Positions 21,920 through 35,600 of a stretch of 64,000 nucleotides of DNA are shown piece after piece. The notes under the pieces are model-generated. The model was given only the letters and a program-made list of their open reading frames with translations. It ran no database searches and was not told the origin of the DNA. The position numbers and the translations under genes are program-made. The stretch comes from Kalaharituber pfeilii (taxonomy: Eukaryota; Ascomycota; Pezizomycetes; Pezizales; Pezizaceae). The stretch spans positions 310,001-374,000 of the forward strand of contig WHUZ01000040.1 in assembly GCA_015179045.1 (NCBI GenBank), given 5' to 3'. Position 1 is the first letter of the stretch. Every line of letters starts with the position of its first letter.

Positions 21920-24900
21920 TTACCACCCTCCCGCCCCCACCACCGACGCCCCCCCATCCACCACAATTTTCGCTCCCGTAACATACCTGCTCATCTCCCC
22001 CGCCAAAAACACCGCCGGCCCCACTAAATCCCTCGGTCTGCCCAACCTACCTAGCAGGGGCACCCTCCCTTCCATGCCCCTCCTCCGCTCCACATCCTCC
22101 ACGCCCTCCTTCACCATTCTCGTAACCACTGTCCCCGGCAGCAACGCGTTCACCCTGATGCCGTACCTCCCCAACTCTGCCGCCGTGCTCTGCGCAAGGG
22201 ACACAATCCCCGCCGCACCAGCCGCATAATGCGGCGCACCAGGCGACGCCCCGAGCGCCGTTGTGGATGACACCAACAAGATCGAGTGGTCCGGTACCTC
22301 CCCGCCATATGCATGCCCATCCCATCCACTATTAACTCCATCGTCACACTCCATCAGCGCGGCTTTCGTTGCGGTGGCATATTGCGCCTTCATGCGCCTC
22401 GCGCACGCCTGCACAAACCACATGTTCCCGTTCACATTCACATCCACATGCCTACGCATCATCTCCGGTGTCACATCCCAAAACTCCCTGAACCAGCACA
22501 TCCCGGCATTCCCCACGCCGATGTCAAGGCGACCAAACACCTCGACCGCTTTATCCACGATGCGGTCGGAGGTATCTGGATCTGCGATGTCGCCAAACAC
22601 AACTTCACAGCGGCGATCGAGGGCCCGAATTTCCGTGGCAAGCGAGACGATGTCGTCGTTAGAGGGGTCCGAAACAGTGCCCCAATAGTGAGCGATAATG
22701 TGTGCACCTTCACGCGCAAAGCCCAGAGCAATCGCACGCCCAATACCGCGAGATGACCCTGTCACAGCGACAACCTTATCTTCCAGGAGGCGAGGGCGGA
22801 GAGACAATTCCGACGACGGTGCTGAAACTCGTTGTTGTTCAGACCCGCCAGGAGGGTGGGCGACCTGAAGTGCGAGGGACCCTGAGGTTGGCGTAGTTGC
22901 TGCTGGAGTAGGAGGCTCAATAACAGGAGGTGCAGGCGCAGGCGCCGGGATCACTTCCACCGGAGGAGTCGGTGGAGGAGGAGCCGGGTCCCCCGATCCC
23001 CAACGATCCTTAATAGCCGCACCTGGAACCGACGACAATGACGAAGCTGACCCTGTCCGTGCATCCCAGGAATTCCTACCATCCTGTTGGTCAGCATTCG
23101 ACCCTGTTACCACTTCCCGCTCCGGACTCCGTTGTCCCCAGTCGTCCTGTTGTTGAGTTTGCTCGTGTTGATCACCACCTGCAGCCCAATCATCGCCGCC
23201 TTGACCTCCAGAATTCCACTCATCCCCGTTACCTCCTTGACTTGGCCCCGCCCCCCCATCCCAATCTGCCTGTCCTTGCTCCGCTGTACCCTCCCTCTTT
23301 CCCTCCCCCTTCCCACTCCTTATGGACCTGACACTCCCCTCACGTGAAGACTGCCTCCCACTAGATCTTCTCGACTTCAAACTCTCCCTAGAACTCCCGC
23401 TGCTCCTCTCACTACCTCTTCTCGAGTCCCTATCCCTCTTCCCCTTAGAAATCCTGAGACTTCTACTTTTCCCCTCAACTTTAACATCCCCACCCCCTGC
23501 TGCTACTTCCCCATCTTCCAAAACAATCCTCTCAGCCAGCCCTGATCTCTTAGAACCCTCGGCGCTGGAAGAATGCCTCTGTAGACTAGAATCTGCAGTA
23601 TTCACCAGTTCTAATCGCCCAAAAGTTTAGCAAATCTTTATATAAGAACGAGTAAAGATTAATATATAAATCTACTTACGCTGCCTCAAATAACGCTTAT
23701 GATCATTCTCCTTTCCACCATCCTGTTCCCCCGACACCTTCCTCAACTGCGCCCTCTCCTCCTTCGTGCCCCATCTTTCCAAAAACAAGTCCTTCAGATG
23801 TTCGAATGTTGTATTTTCCGGGTTTCCTGATAGTGCAAAAAGTGGATGATTAGTCAAATACCACGGTTCGTCGAATACGACATAATACATCCAATGAGAA
23901 GGCTGGAGGAAAAGTATTTCGACAAGAAAAAGGTATATGTTACCCTGCGCAGATCCAGGAAGCGGCGCGCCGACTTTGTATCCCTTCGCCTCTGTGCGGG
24001 CAAATGTCAATAGTCAAAATAACTCAGGTTTTTCAAGAAAAGAAAACAAATAAACAAAAGAATTGTAACTCAAACGAAGGCGCAAAGCCTGATGACAAAG
24101 TGAAAAAATCGCAGAACATACTTAACTCCACTGCCCATTTCCCCGGCGTAGTCCTAGTCGTGCTTCCCCACGACAAGCCCGGATAATCCAGCGTCTTGAC
24201 AAACATTTTCCTGCACCATATCAGCATCCCAACCCGGGATGGGGCATAAGATGTGGGGATATTGATAGACTCACCACTTCCCCGCTCCACTGACGTTCGG
24301 ATACGCCAACGCCACCAACCTCTCAAACCTCTTCATATGCGCTCCCGCCGTGACCTTGGGTGTAAACCGCAACTGCTCCAATTCCCTGATATACCTCAGG
24401 TCGACTTCCATGCTTGCAAACCCCCCGCCAGAGTTAGTATTGGACTCAGGAGGCGATGAAATCGACCTCGCGGTGTCTTTCTCCTTCTCTTTGCTACTCT
24501 TCCGTTTTTTGTCCTCCTTCTTCTCTTTCGCCCCTGTATCCGACGACGACGTGGACGAGGATGACGAAGATGTTGAGGTTGAGGTCGAAGATGGTGTCGA
24601 CGCTACTAATGTTGCCTGTCGCCTCGGACGAAACTGTGATTCCGAAGCTGGCTCCAATCTCCGCTGCACCTTCTCTTTCTCATTATCCCTCCGCTTCTCC
24701 TTCTTGCAGTCCCGGAGCTCGCTTTCATGTCCACCCTTCAGCTTCCCAATACTATAACCTCTCGAATGCCCTGTCGTACCGTTGTCATGCTGCGCCGGCC
24801 TTACGGATGTCGGTGACGACAATGGCTTTCTTTTCTCTTTCGGCGGAGGAGCGGGTTGGGCCTGCGGCGGCGGCACTGGATGAGAGTAGTGCATTGGAAC

Positions 24901-26016
24901 CGCTGCGCCATGTGGCGGCATCGGCATTGGGGGTGGGGCATGATATTCCATTGGGGGGGGTACAGGCCCATGGTAGTAACCCCCACCAATATATGGATCC
25001 CCGTGTGGCCAGTACCCCGCACCACGAGGCTCATAGTGAAGCGCATCTGGTCCCGGTGCTATTGGTGGAGGAGGCGGAGGAGGCGGAGGAGGAAGCACCA
25101 ATGGCGGCGGCGGTGGAGGAGGCACTTGGGGAATGTCGACGTAGCTATAGTGTTGACGTTGTTGCTGTTGCTGTTGCTGTTGCTTCTGCTGTCCCGACCC
25201 TCTATCGCGGTTTTTGTGCCCTCCGGAATTCCCTGTCGCGGGGGGATGCGCACCCGATTGACCCCCTGCTGGCTGATGTGGTGCTGCCGACCGATGGTGC
25301 TGCTGATGCGACGCATGCGTCGACTGCGAGTAGTGCGGCGCCGCCGGGCGCGAACTCTGCGTATGCGTATAGTATTTCCCGTACGGCGGCGAATAGTCAT
25401 AGGGCTCTGCCGCCAACTCGTCATCGTCGGTGTGGTACTGGTCGCGGTGCGTGTCCATCGGCGGCGCAGGGGCGGGGGGAGCAGGCGGAAGCGGGATTTT
25501 TGACGGAGTGGAAACCTTTTGAGATGATCTTCGCTCGGGATACGGTCGGGATGTGGTTGCGGGATGGGGAGCTGTCTCTCTGTTTCGGTCTCGGTCCCGA
25601 TCGCGGTACCGGTCACGTTCCCGATCACTGCTGTCCCTCGCTTCTCGTTCCCTGTCCCTGTCCCGATACCTCGCTGCCGTAGCTGACGGCCCTGTCCCGC
25701 CTTCGGAGTATCTCAATCCCCTGTCTCTCTCCCGTTCCGCACTCCTGTCCCCCTTCAATGCGCCCCTCCCCGCCTGCTTCTTCTTCCCTGCGGCTCTCCC
25801 CTCCCAATCTCCCCAATAATCCCACCCACCCTCAACCTCCTCCCTACTCGGCGACGGCTGATACTGTTCCAGCGCTAGTTGTAGTTGATTCCCCGTGCCT
25901 GGTGGCGTGTCTTCGCCGGAGCCGCAGCCCGGTGGCTGGTTATAGAGAGTAAGGGCGACTGTGAGGTCTGGAATTTTGAAAACTTTGTGGGGGACCTCCG
26001 AAGGGAGAGGTCGCAA
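21920..26016 (-). CDS. five-exon protein: low-complexity N-terminus, unknown domain, C-terminal SDR domain
   Basis: Exons: 26016 (open frame start, no ATG)-24275, 24210-24122, 23992-23945, 23826-23680, 23610-21920. All four introns (64, 129, 118, 69 nt) have GT-AG ends and keep phase. The N-terminal part is RDRDRE-rich, polyQ and polyP. An unrecognised domain follows across exons 1-4 (RELEQLRFTPKVTAGAHMK, VKTLDYPGLSWGSTTRTTPG). Exon 5 has an SR-rich linker, then a Rossmann short-chain dehydrogenase: TGSSRGIGRAIA, GVGNAG, a VSS Ser 13 residues before Tyr, and HYAAGAAG. The usual YxxxK Lys is Ala, so classical oxidoreductase activity is doubtful. No ATG precedes the SDR motifs in exon 5, which supports a true fusion. 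The start is uncertain: an upstream exon may exist (possible acceptor near 25945), or ATG in MDTHRDQ. Confidence 0.75.
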
Positions 26017-26039
26017 AAGTTTCAGATTTTGCCGGAAAT

Positions 26040-29000
26040 GTTGAAATGTGGAGGTTGGCTGCCTTCGCTAGCGTGGGGCGCACCAGTGTGGGGTCAAAGT
26101 GGGGGTGGATCAACGAGATGGCCACGGGGACAGTAGTGCGGTGCGGGTGCGACAACACTCAGGGTTTATATGCGCTTTGCAGACCCTCTTGGAAACTTAG
26201 TTATGTGTTGGCTATGTCTTGCCGGAGTTTGTTTCACAACTCAAGCCGGGGTATGGATATCCCCTGCTGAGGGTCCCTTGTAGCAGAAACGTGTATCGGA
26301 CCAGTCTCAGTTGTGAAAATCTCCCCTCACAGGTGTTATGTAATCCAGATTTCTTCCCCGCGTGCACGCTCCCGCGACGGACTTATCCAACGTCTGTTAC
26401 CTATGACCCCCGGTGTCCGGATTAGCTATCGGCGCACCGCAGTGGCTTTATATACCCTCTCCCAAACGGGTGTGATATACCGTTGAGGCCCCCTCAGTTC
26501 AGGATACGCACCTCCCGCAACTCGTTTGTCGAACGCTCCCTCCCCTAATTATAATCAAACCACCAACGAACCAAACCCCCTTCAACACGCTCAAAGTCAG
26601 TCCGACTCAAGCGGGGGAGGGAAGGCTCTTTTCCCCTGCGGACCGGGAGCTACTTTCATATGATTGGTAAATCTTTGATAGATAGGGTACATACCTGATC
26701 TGAGTATTATCTGCCAATAAGATAGGTGGAATATATGATAGTCTGTCCCCCGGTAGAGCTGCAATTAATAAACAAGATGGAAAAAAAACGAAAGTAACAG
26801 CCAAAATCACTTTTTCATTCACAAAAGCGAAAGTAATGCGTAATGTGGTATCCAACTACCAAGAGTCCACAGATAAAATTATGACTCTTTTCTTTTTCCT
26901 ACCACTTCTCACGTTGTGGGAGTTATAAAAAACTCAAGAAAAAAAAATTTTCAACGAAACGAGAGGGATGTAAAAATTAAAGCTAAAGTAAGATGAAGAG
27001 GAACCAATGTCTTGCGTACCAGTATTGCGGGAAGTCAGTAACAATCAGCAGGCAGGCGAAGGCCCTGTATATCTCTATCTTAAAGGTGTTTTTTTTTATC
27101 CCGCCTTGTGAACCTTTTCACCCGACAAATCGTAACAGTTCATCATCCCTACCCGCATCGGCATCCACAGCAACGATCGGAGAGGGCTGTGGTTGCGGCG
27201 ACTAGTCGCACCAAGTAAAGAACGGATGTCCCCAGCCATGCGCCAATCCAACATTGCGGGCAGGTACAGTCGGACCAAGCAGGAGCATGCCATACATACT
27301 CCCGGACGTTTTATTCTGGTCGTAGCCAATTGATAGTCTACGCCACTTCTCATCTAGGGGTGATGCAAGCCATCTGCATCATGCACCTATGATACCACCG
27401 CAACTAGTCAGCTTGCGAGTTCAAAAATCATTCGCACGTGCCAGCTGGCATGGATACCCAACTATCGTAGTCCTTCATGCCGGATGCACATGCACAAATT
27501 CCATGCCACCAAATCAAACCCCGCATTCTGAGATTCGTTTTCCCATATCGTCGGATATGTGCTCTGCTGTCTACCCATTTTTCTCCAAACCAGTAGATAA
27601 ACCCCAGCATCTACCTACAGGTTCCATTGGGCGGGCAACTGGGTGGATTGGAAGATTTCGAATTTATCCAGAGAGATTGATTCGACAGTTTCGATCGATC
27701 TGTTTGCCTATTCGACGGAATGGATAGATAACCTTGCATTTGTCAAAGCCAAGCGCACACAGACCCGGCAGATCTACATAGAGGCGTTTAGCTAGGGCCC
27801 TGAATCAGACGCTAGCCTGATGGGCTCTAGATACCTTCTTAGTCAGTCGAACGTCCTAACTGTCAATTATTCCCTGAAAGCCTTTCCGTCTCCACATGGC
27901 CGCCGACCGTCGGTTAATCCGAATTCGACACCCGAAACCTGTTCGGAGAAGGGAATGCGGTTAGACAAAATTCCAAAAAGAGCCGCGCGAACGAAGGCTG
28001 GCAAGCAGACCAAGCGCATCACTCAAACTAACCTTCCTAAAAGTCAGCTTGGACCATTAGCCAGCGGGATTCCCCCTTGCTTTTCTTCAAAATGGTATCC
28101 ACATCTGAGCTGGCCCGGTCAACGACAATCCTCCCCGCCATGAGATATTCAAAACGGCTTGGTCGAGTGGGTATAGGCAGAATGCCAATGTGGAGTGCGC
28201 AGAGCATGTAAGTAGAGCACTCTACCCATGCATCCATTCTAGGAACCCGTCATCTAACGACTGTACACCTCAAGGTTCGCCCCTGAGCCTAGAACGGCGA
28301 TTGACAAGCATAACGTTAACCTGCCCTCTTTTCCATTTCTGCAGCTGCAGCCAGGAACGTCTCGGTCTTTTTCAAAACTGAGCCGAATACCTAGAGCGTT
28401 TTTTTTTCCCTTTCTCCTCTCGATTCTCGGAATGTACAGGTGGTGCGTGGTGCGTGGTAACTGGCTGGTTATGGGGTTCACCTTTCCAAATGGTTGGGGT
28501 GGGGATCGGTGCTTCAGTGCGGGTGAAGTGAGCAGGGTCTCAGAGTTAGGGAGGCACGACACTGCAAGTGGCAGGGAAGTTGACGTGGTGATGGGATTTG
28601 AGGAAGGCGGGGAGGAGGGGGAGGAGGGGAACATGGAATGGAAGCAGTGCTCTAATAGGAAGCTTTCCTCTAGAGCGGCATATCCGCAAAGGGTAGCGTC
28701 GGTATCGTCCGTACGCTCGCCACCGCAGGCCCTGCGTATCTTTCACACCGTCCTACCAGCAGAAGGCTAGACAACACATGACTGGCAGCATGCTGGGACG
28801 CAGCCGCCCGCCCGTACATGCGGTGATGGGCAGACACCGCTCCAGCTAGCATGTGAACAAAAGCAGGCATGCTGTCTCGAGACCCTCTTATAGACTCTTG
28901 CCCGCAGGCGCATTTGTACGTAATTCCTCGGCATAGCCCGTGTTCGCGCGAGTACAGAGATAGTAAAGTGCCTAGTAGAAAGTCTTCGGGACTATGCAGT

Positions 29001-29469
29001 ATAAGGAAAAGTGCTTTATCAAGCCTTCGAGTTCGCACCCAAGACGACCCCTTTGCGAAAATATACCGTAACAACTCAGCCAAAAGTACTCCTTTTTACC
29101 GATTGTGGCAAAGGATTTAGATTCTCTAGTGTCCATTCATGTGGTGTATTATTCTTACTTAAAATAAATTGAAAAAAAAAACTTGGCATGAAGATCATGA
29201 CTTGAGAAAATGATGGCTTACAATACGTAGAGAGCACTAAGTACGCTGCCGGCCACTGGCTTTTTTGAACAGTGCTGCAGAATCCCCTTCATACGAGAAG
29301 GGGTGATCATGGTGCTAATCGATTGCCGCTCTTGAAGCAGTTGATAGCAGGGCGAAGGGCTTGCTGGCTGGCAGACTGTCAGGCAGCCATCAGCGCAGTC
29401 GAGACAGCAGGAAAAACTGGGAAAGTGAGGACAGCGGCCCTGGTGTGTGGAAGAGCACAGAGCAGAAAG
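26040..29469. other. intergenic stretch without supported genes
   Basis: Several short open frames occur but none has a start, motif or splice support. There is no clear repeat except short A or T runs (26780, 26940). Confidence 0.4.
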
Positions 29470-29608
29470 TAGTGAGCGGCACGAGCTAGCTCGAGCCAGC
29501 TGAGCTCGAGCCAGCTCGTGGGTAGAGCCGAGCTCGTCAAATAGAAGGTGGGCTCGAGCCAGCGAGCCTTGATTACATGATATTGATAACTACTAGTAAT
29601 CCAAACTA
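29470..29608. mobile_element. left part of a hAT-like element
   Basis: It begins TAGTGAGCGGCACGAGC and matches the complete element at 48504-49112 through the motif GGTGGGCTCGA and the TTGATTACATGATATTGATA segment. It is cut off at 29609 by a Tc1-like MITE. The right end is not found. Confidence 0.65.
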
Positions 29609-29917
29609 CTAGACAGAAAAATAAGTATTTGGACAGGGGGATAGATGCATAGTATGCGCTATGCGATATTCGGTGGAAACTAACATATTTTTGTATGCTT
29701 GGCGATAAAGAATAGATGTAAAAGTCCAAATTCATTATGTCAGCTGTCCAAATTTCATCACGTCAGCTGTCCAAATACTTTCTTACATAATAAATTTGGA
29801 CACCCTATCACGAAATTTGGACTAGTCTTCATATGAACATATGCTAGTTTCTACCAAATATCGCATGACGCATAAATATGCAGTTCTCCCCTGTCCAAAT
29901 ACTTATTTTCCGGGAGT
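29609..29917. mobile_element. Tc1/mariner-like MITE (309 bp)
   Basis: The inverted ends carry AAAATAAGTATTTGGACAG, the same terminal family as the element at 14230. The left TA is at 29607-29608; the right tip is mutated. Internal CAGCTGTCCAAAT repeats match the subterminal repeats of the larger relative. Confidence 0.7.
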
Positions 29918-30289
29918 CGTGTCCCGGAACGACGTCTGCATTTCGCGATTGCGGTTCGCTTTCGCTGTGGAAGGTCGCCGGTGCCGATCAGCAATGATTG
30001 GCCGCAGAGCGAACGTGGCCCTTGGCTACCCTGGCCTGTCATGGGCGTGGGGGATGCGAGTATGGGGCCAACGGCCTACCGTTGCAGAGTAGCAGGCTGG
30101 TACACCTGCTTAGTCGTTACATGCAAGTGGGAGGGGTATGGTAGGCTGCATGAAGTTTTTACTTCGCGCTTTGCAAAACCCCGTTAATACCACTGGGGGA
30201 CCCGAAAGGGTACCGGGCCGCCCTGAGCCTTAAGGAGAATAAATGAAGGGCCTTGACACACCATTCTGCGGAATGGAATTCTCCCCCCC

Positions 30290-30692
30290 ACTGTTGAAGA
30301 ATTTTGGGGGATACGATGGCTAAGAAAAGAAGACGACACTAGTTGAGGAGGGAAAAAACAACGAGCTCGGTGGTGGTCGTGTACCTGGATGGACCAACCA
30401 ACCGAAATAGACAAGGTGAGGGCTAGGAGGAAGATGGCTCAGGGGCATGCCAGTATGAGTGGGACAGAGGTCGGAGATAGGATGAAGACACCTCATGTTA
30501 TTTTTCACTTCCCCTTAACACCGGGATTTCTACTTTCATCTGTTATTGTTTGTTATCCTCACTTCCCCTTCACACAGGAGGTTTCCGGGGATGTCTACTT
30601 GTATATCCGACTTTTCCATTCATTTCATATGTAATTAAATATCGCTATAGCCCTTGGGGGCGGCATGCGATTAATGATATATATAAAAAAAA
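30290..30692 (+). mobile_element. family B ORF1-to-3' UTR copy, decayed
   Basis: Decayed ORF1 C-terminal sequence (about 30310-30480, containing a frame-broken KTSSVVV-type segment) runs directly into a 3' UTR and a hairpin of the A-T pair type (ATCGCTATAGCCC, then GCATGCGAT), then oligo(A). Again there is no ORF2 between. The duplication is not identified. Confidence 0.65.
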
Positions 30693-30699
30693 AAAAAGA

Positions 30700-32013
30700 T
30701 CGCCAGATGGCGCACCGCCCCACATTTTTTCCACATTTGTAGTTGGTAGAGTTCTAACCTGAATGGGTATACGAGCGCAATCTTTAATTTCACGTGATCC
30801 CGCGTGCAGCTGTTCGCTATGGGCAGGGCACGAGCGCAATCTAGCGAAAGGCCAGTATTGAGATAATGTATGATATTGGGTTACGGTCAATGACCGGCTC
30901 AATGGGACAGACTGGTTCAAATGGGATAGCTAAAACCTAAGTTGGCTAAAACCTGCTCGGAATCTAAGTAAATTGCTGTTGAGTGCATTTGGTAATTTTC
31001 TATGTTAATTTTTATTTTTTTTAACTGGTCTGAATATCCCCGTTGTAACTATGGTTGATCCATACACTACTGATCGTCGAAAAAACATGGCGGCTGCCGG
31101 GTATCCTGATTGGGCCTCAATCGCTTTTTATCGAGCCAATTACATATCCGGGCCCTTCTATTAATAAATGCAAAACCAGTAAGATTTGTGGCTGGAAAGC
31201 AAAACTCTGCTCCTGCGTCAACAATGGAATGGATTTTCCCATTTCGTTGGTGCATTGCGTGTGCAGATATCATAATTTGGTGTTTCAATTCCTCTTTTGT
31301 TGTTATTATTATTATTCTTATTATTTTTATCACAAAACCCTACTTACAATTATCCACCGTGGGAGAACCCCTGGACCGAAGTCCTTATTGGACGGATAAA
31401 GCGCCTCAAAATCAATATCTGTAGCCGGAAAAAAGGTAGTAGCGGCCCTGTGAGGTTAGGGCAGCTGTACGAGGCAACGACCTCGCACTGACGGCTACTT
31501 CACCGCTTTGGATTCCATTAGCGGGACCAGATATATCAGCAGAGCAAGTAGGCCTCAATCGAATACACTTGAGATAGTGGACTAATTACGTATCATCGTT
31601 ATCATTCCACTTATCACTTAACGAGGACTCATTCCGCAGCAGGGTCACGCTTTTGGTTATCAGGCTGAGCTGACCGAATGATTGAGGTATATATGCCCCT
31701 ATGCTGGGCCTACCTCTATTCGGGACCAGTCAATCGCCAATCTCCTCAAACTAACATTGTGTTCTTGCACACGTGACTGTGCTAAGGAAGCCATGCTGCG
31801 GACAAAGCAGCAGAAAACACAGCTCTAATTCATCGGTATTATTCGCAAGTTTACTATTACCAGCAGCGTGGAATGACCGCATCTTGCAGTCAACGCTCAG
31901 CTGCCTCATTATATGTTCCCTAATAGTATCTTCATTCGATACTATCTTTCGGTGCCTGTTTCACCTTTTGTGAAACTTTTTTTTGGAACTCTCCTCGTTG
32001 ACTTAGGTTAACG
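30700..32013. other. stretch without supported genes
   Basis: Near 30790-30840 there is an older family A-like 3' end in reverse orientation (TCACGTGATCCCGCGTGCAG). TTATTATTATT-like simple sequence lies at 31300-31325. Nothing else is assignable. Confidence 0.4.
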
Positions 32014-32630
32014 AAAAATTGCATGAATTTTTTTTTTTTTTTTTTATATATATATCATTTATCGCATGCCGCCCTAAGGGCTATGGCGATTTAAGGGTAC
32101 ATAGGAAATAAGAGAGAAGGATAGGTAGAACATCGGTAATGACCCACAGCCCCCTAGTGTGATGGGAAAATGAAAGAAAAGAACCCCAAAAAAAAGTTAC
32201 TGCCCGTGGCTGTCTCTGTGTTGCAGGCAACGAGAGCAAAGAAGGAGGAAAAAAAAGGGTAAACTTGTCTACTTCCGTCTTCTGTGCCATTCATACTCGC
32301 ATGACTTAAGCCATTTTCCTCCCAGTCTCACTCTGCCCGGTGTGGGCTCTTTTTTTTTTTTTTTTTTTTTTTTAAAATCACATAACCCCGCTTGTAGCAC
32401 GTGGCCATGGCAGGGTCCCTGGGCAAGCCCTCGAAGCCCGGAGACAGGCTTAACAAACAAAGAAATTTCTATCTACTTCTACCACCTGATTCCAGAAACC
32501 TCCGGACGGACCTCCCGGTTTCTGCCTCAGGGAGGCTCCACTATATATCTCCCCTCCCCCCCCCTCCCCTCTTCTCCACACTTTCGCACCCCGGCAAGCA
32601 AACTTCCCCGACAGCAAACCGCACGGCGCC

Positions 32631-35600
32631 CTAGAACCTGATCCCGGAGAAGAACCTTTCCAACTCATCCCACTCCTCCCCATTCTCTGCTGTCCTTTTC
32701 CAGTTCTTCTCCATATCCCCCCATTCTCTAAAGCCTTCTGGGCGAAACCTCTGCTGACTGCACTGGAAGGCTAGGTGCGCCCCCGTCTGGGCCTCCCCGC
32801 AGCTGCACTTCTCCGATTCTGCCACTCCCATCCTCTTTAACCACACCCTGCATCTTCCTCTCTCCAGTCGCAATGCTGTGAAGTTGGACACCGCTGTCCT
32901 ATTCCACTCCATTACTTTCCCCTCCCGAAACCTTCCACCTCCCTCCTCTCCTTCCTCCACGCCTTAATCCTCTGGCGCACCCCGCTCCCGGTGGCCACCT
33001 CTTTCCCTTCCACCGCCGTCCCCTTCTTTGCCCACTCATCAGCCTTCTCATTCCCTGCAATTCCGATATGAGCCTTGACCCACATCAGTTTCGCGTCCCC
33101 TCCCTTCTTCTTTCTCCTCGCCACGGCATCCACCACTCTCCTCACATCCTCGGTTTTTCCCTGTCCCTCCCTGCCTGCCTTCTGGATCGCCATGATGGCA
33201 GCCTCAGAGTCTAAACAGATCAGTACAGGGACCTCCTCCTCTACACTCTCCAGCGCCTTTCTCACTCCCCTCACCTCCCCATCGAAAACCGTCGCCGTTC
33301 TCCCCACCACCTCCGCCACCGCTGCCGACCTCCCCCACACTCCTGCTCCCACCTTGCTGTCCTCGATCTTGCTGCCGTCGGAGAAAAGGACCGCCCTTTC
33401 TCTTCCAGCTTCCCCGATCGCGACTTCCCACTCCCCCCTCGTCTCCACTTCTCCTTTCCGCCTCTCCACCACTTCCACCTGCCCCTTCTCACACTTCCCC
33501 CCCACGAGATCTCCTCCCCCTCTTCTGAGAACCTAGACCACTGGCTCTGCCAGCGGTCCAACACCGCCTCATACCCGTCTTCTCTCCCCAGTGCCCACTG
33601 CACCCCCAGTCCTTCCAGCCCCTCGCTTCCTCTTCCCTCTCCTCATTCCCCGGCCTGAAGTCCGTCGTGCATAGCTCCGCTAGCTCCGACGGTGCTTCCA
33701 CTTCCCGGACGATCGCCCTCGCCTGCGCCCCGTCCAGGACCGCCTCCACGTCCTCCACCCCACACACCGCACTCACCCCTCCTACCCCCGCTCCTCTCCC
33801 TCCTCCAGCCGCCTTCTTCAACACCTGCAGCTGGACTCTCTCCATCTCCTTCCTCCATTCCTTCTGTCCCCTCCACCCGATCTCGCTTCCCCACATTGCA
33901 ACCGCCCTCACCATCCCCGTGTAGGCTTGCCTCCAGCTGCGTGGAGACATCCCCCAGTTCCGGTTGCCCAGTCCCGAGAGAGCCCCCGCCAGCCTCCGCG
34001 CTCGGCTCAGCCTGTTTCGCCAATGTGCGCCAAAGGTCAAGTTCTCATCGAAGATGACCCCTAACCACTTCAGCATCTCCCCCTCTTTCTTCCACCTCCT
34101 TCCCACCCCGAAGGTTATCATCTCCCACTTCGACTCCTCCAGCGGGATCTGGTCTTCCTCCGCCACCTCCGCCATCGCCACCTTCACTTTCTCCCTGAGC
34201 CGCCCCATATCCCAGTACCCGTCCCAGTCTAGGATCGTTGCTGCCAGGTCGTCAACATACGATGGCACTTCTACCTCCGCCCCCATCGCCACACCCCTTA
34301 GCCTTCTCTCCATCTTCTCAATGGTGGGTGCCATGAAGATGAGGAAGATGACCGGTGACAGTGGTGACCCTTGCGGAACCCCCACATTCGACCTGCCCCT
34401 CCCTTTCTCCTCGCCGTCCCACCACACTCCGAACTCCCTGCCTCCCATAAACTCCTCCAGCCACCTCCGCTTCTTTCTCACCCCCTCGCTCCCCCTCTCC
34501 TCAATCCTTCTCAGGACCACCTCCTTCCTCACGATGTTAAAGCCTCCTTTAACATCCGCCGTCACCCACGCTGCTCTCCCCCCCCTGTGCAGGCACCTCT
34601 GCACCTTTGTTACCGCCCTCGCCATCGCCTGGATCGCATTCCTCCCCTTGCGTGCTCCCAGCTGGAGCCTGTGGAAGAGTCGGTCTTCTTTCTGCAGCCT
34701 GCTGGCCATGACTTTCTCCCCGATCTTCCCGATACAATTGATCAGGTTAATTGGCCTCCACGCTTTCGCCGTCTTGATGTCCTTGCCCGGCTTCGGTATC
34801 ATGACGACCCTCATCTCTCTCCACTCCGCCGGGGTCCTGTTCCGGATCCAGTTTTCAGCGATCTCCCTCACTAACTCATCCCCGATGGGAGTCTTCAGGG
34901 CAGCTTTGATCAATCGGTATCCGATTCCGTCAGGTCCCGGTGCCGAATTGTTTCTGGTGCCCTGCAACGCAGCCCTCACTTCTCCTTCCACTCTCTCCCT
35001 CTCCCTCTCATCCCCCTCCTCCTCCGCTTCCCCCTCCCCCACCTCCTCCCCCGCCTCTGCCTCCCCCTCTTCCCTCCACGCAAAATTCCTCTCCACCAGC
35101 GCCCTCACCTTCTCTCCGTCCCCCTCCAACTCCCTCCCCTCCTCATCTTTCAACCTTCCCATCCTCTCCTTTCCTCCGAAAGGGTCCTTTGCTACCCTCA
35201 CCACTCTTCATGGGTCACTGTGCCCCTCCTCTTCCACGAAGTCCCTCCAGCACCTCTTCTTCTCCTCTCGGATCTTCCACTTCAGCTTCTGTACCGCCGC
35301 CTTCCACCCCCTCACTCTCTCTTCCTCTGTTAACCTCGCCCTCGCTCCCACCCCCCTCGCGCCAGCCTATTGACTTCTTTCCTCATCTCTTCAATCTCTT
35401 CCGTCCACCACCTTTTACTCTTCCCTCCTACCCTTACTTTCTTCTCCAGAGACTCCTTCCATCGTTTTAGTCTCTCATACCCGCTCCCCTCTCCTACCCT
35501 TTCCAGCCACTTCTTCTTCTCTTCGTCTCCCCATTCTCCGCCCCACCCCTCGACCTCTTTCTCCACCCTTTCCCAATCAATTCTCACCCTCTCTTCCATT

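Noticed and set aside
24271..25682. Long plus-strand frames opposite the low-complexity exon of the SDR-fusion gene
   Set aside because: They are antisense to polyP, polyQ and RDRDRE coding and cross the real splice sites without any motif.
28670..29083. 137-codon minus-strand frame
   Set aside because: It starts with TTG, has no recognised domain, neighbours or splice context, and its composition resembles random sequence.
33964..35373. Long Pro/Ser-rich open frames on the plus strand across 33-39 kb (up to 469 codons)
   Set aside because: They are the complement of the LINE ORF1 and ORF2 coding strands. GC-rich, Glu/Lys/Arg-rich coding gives long antisense frames; no motif supports them.
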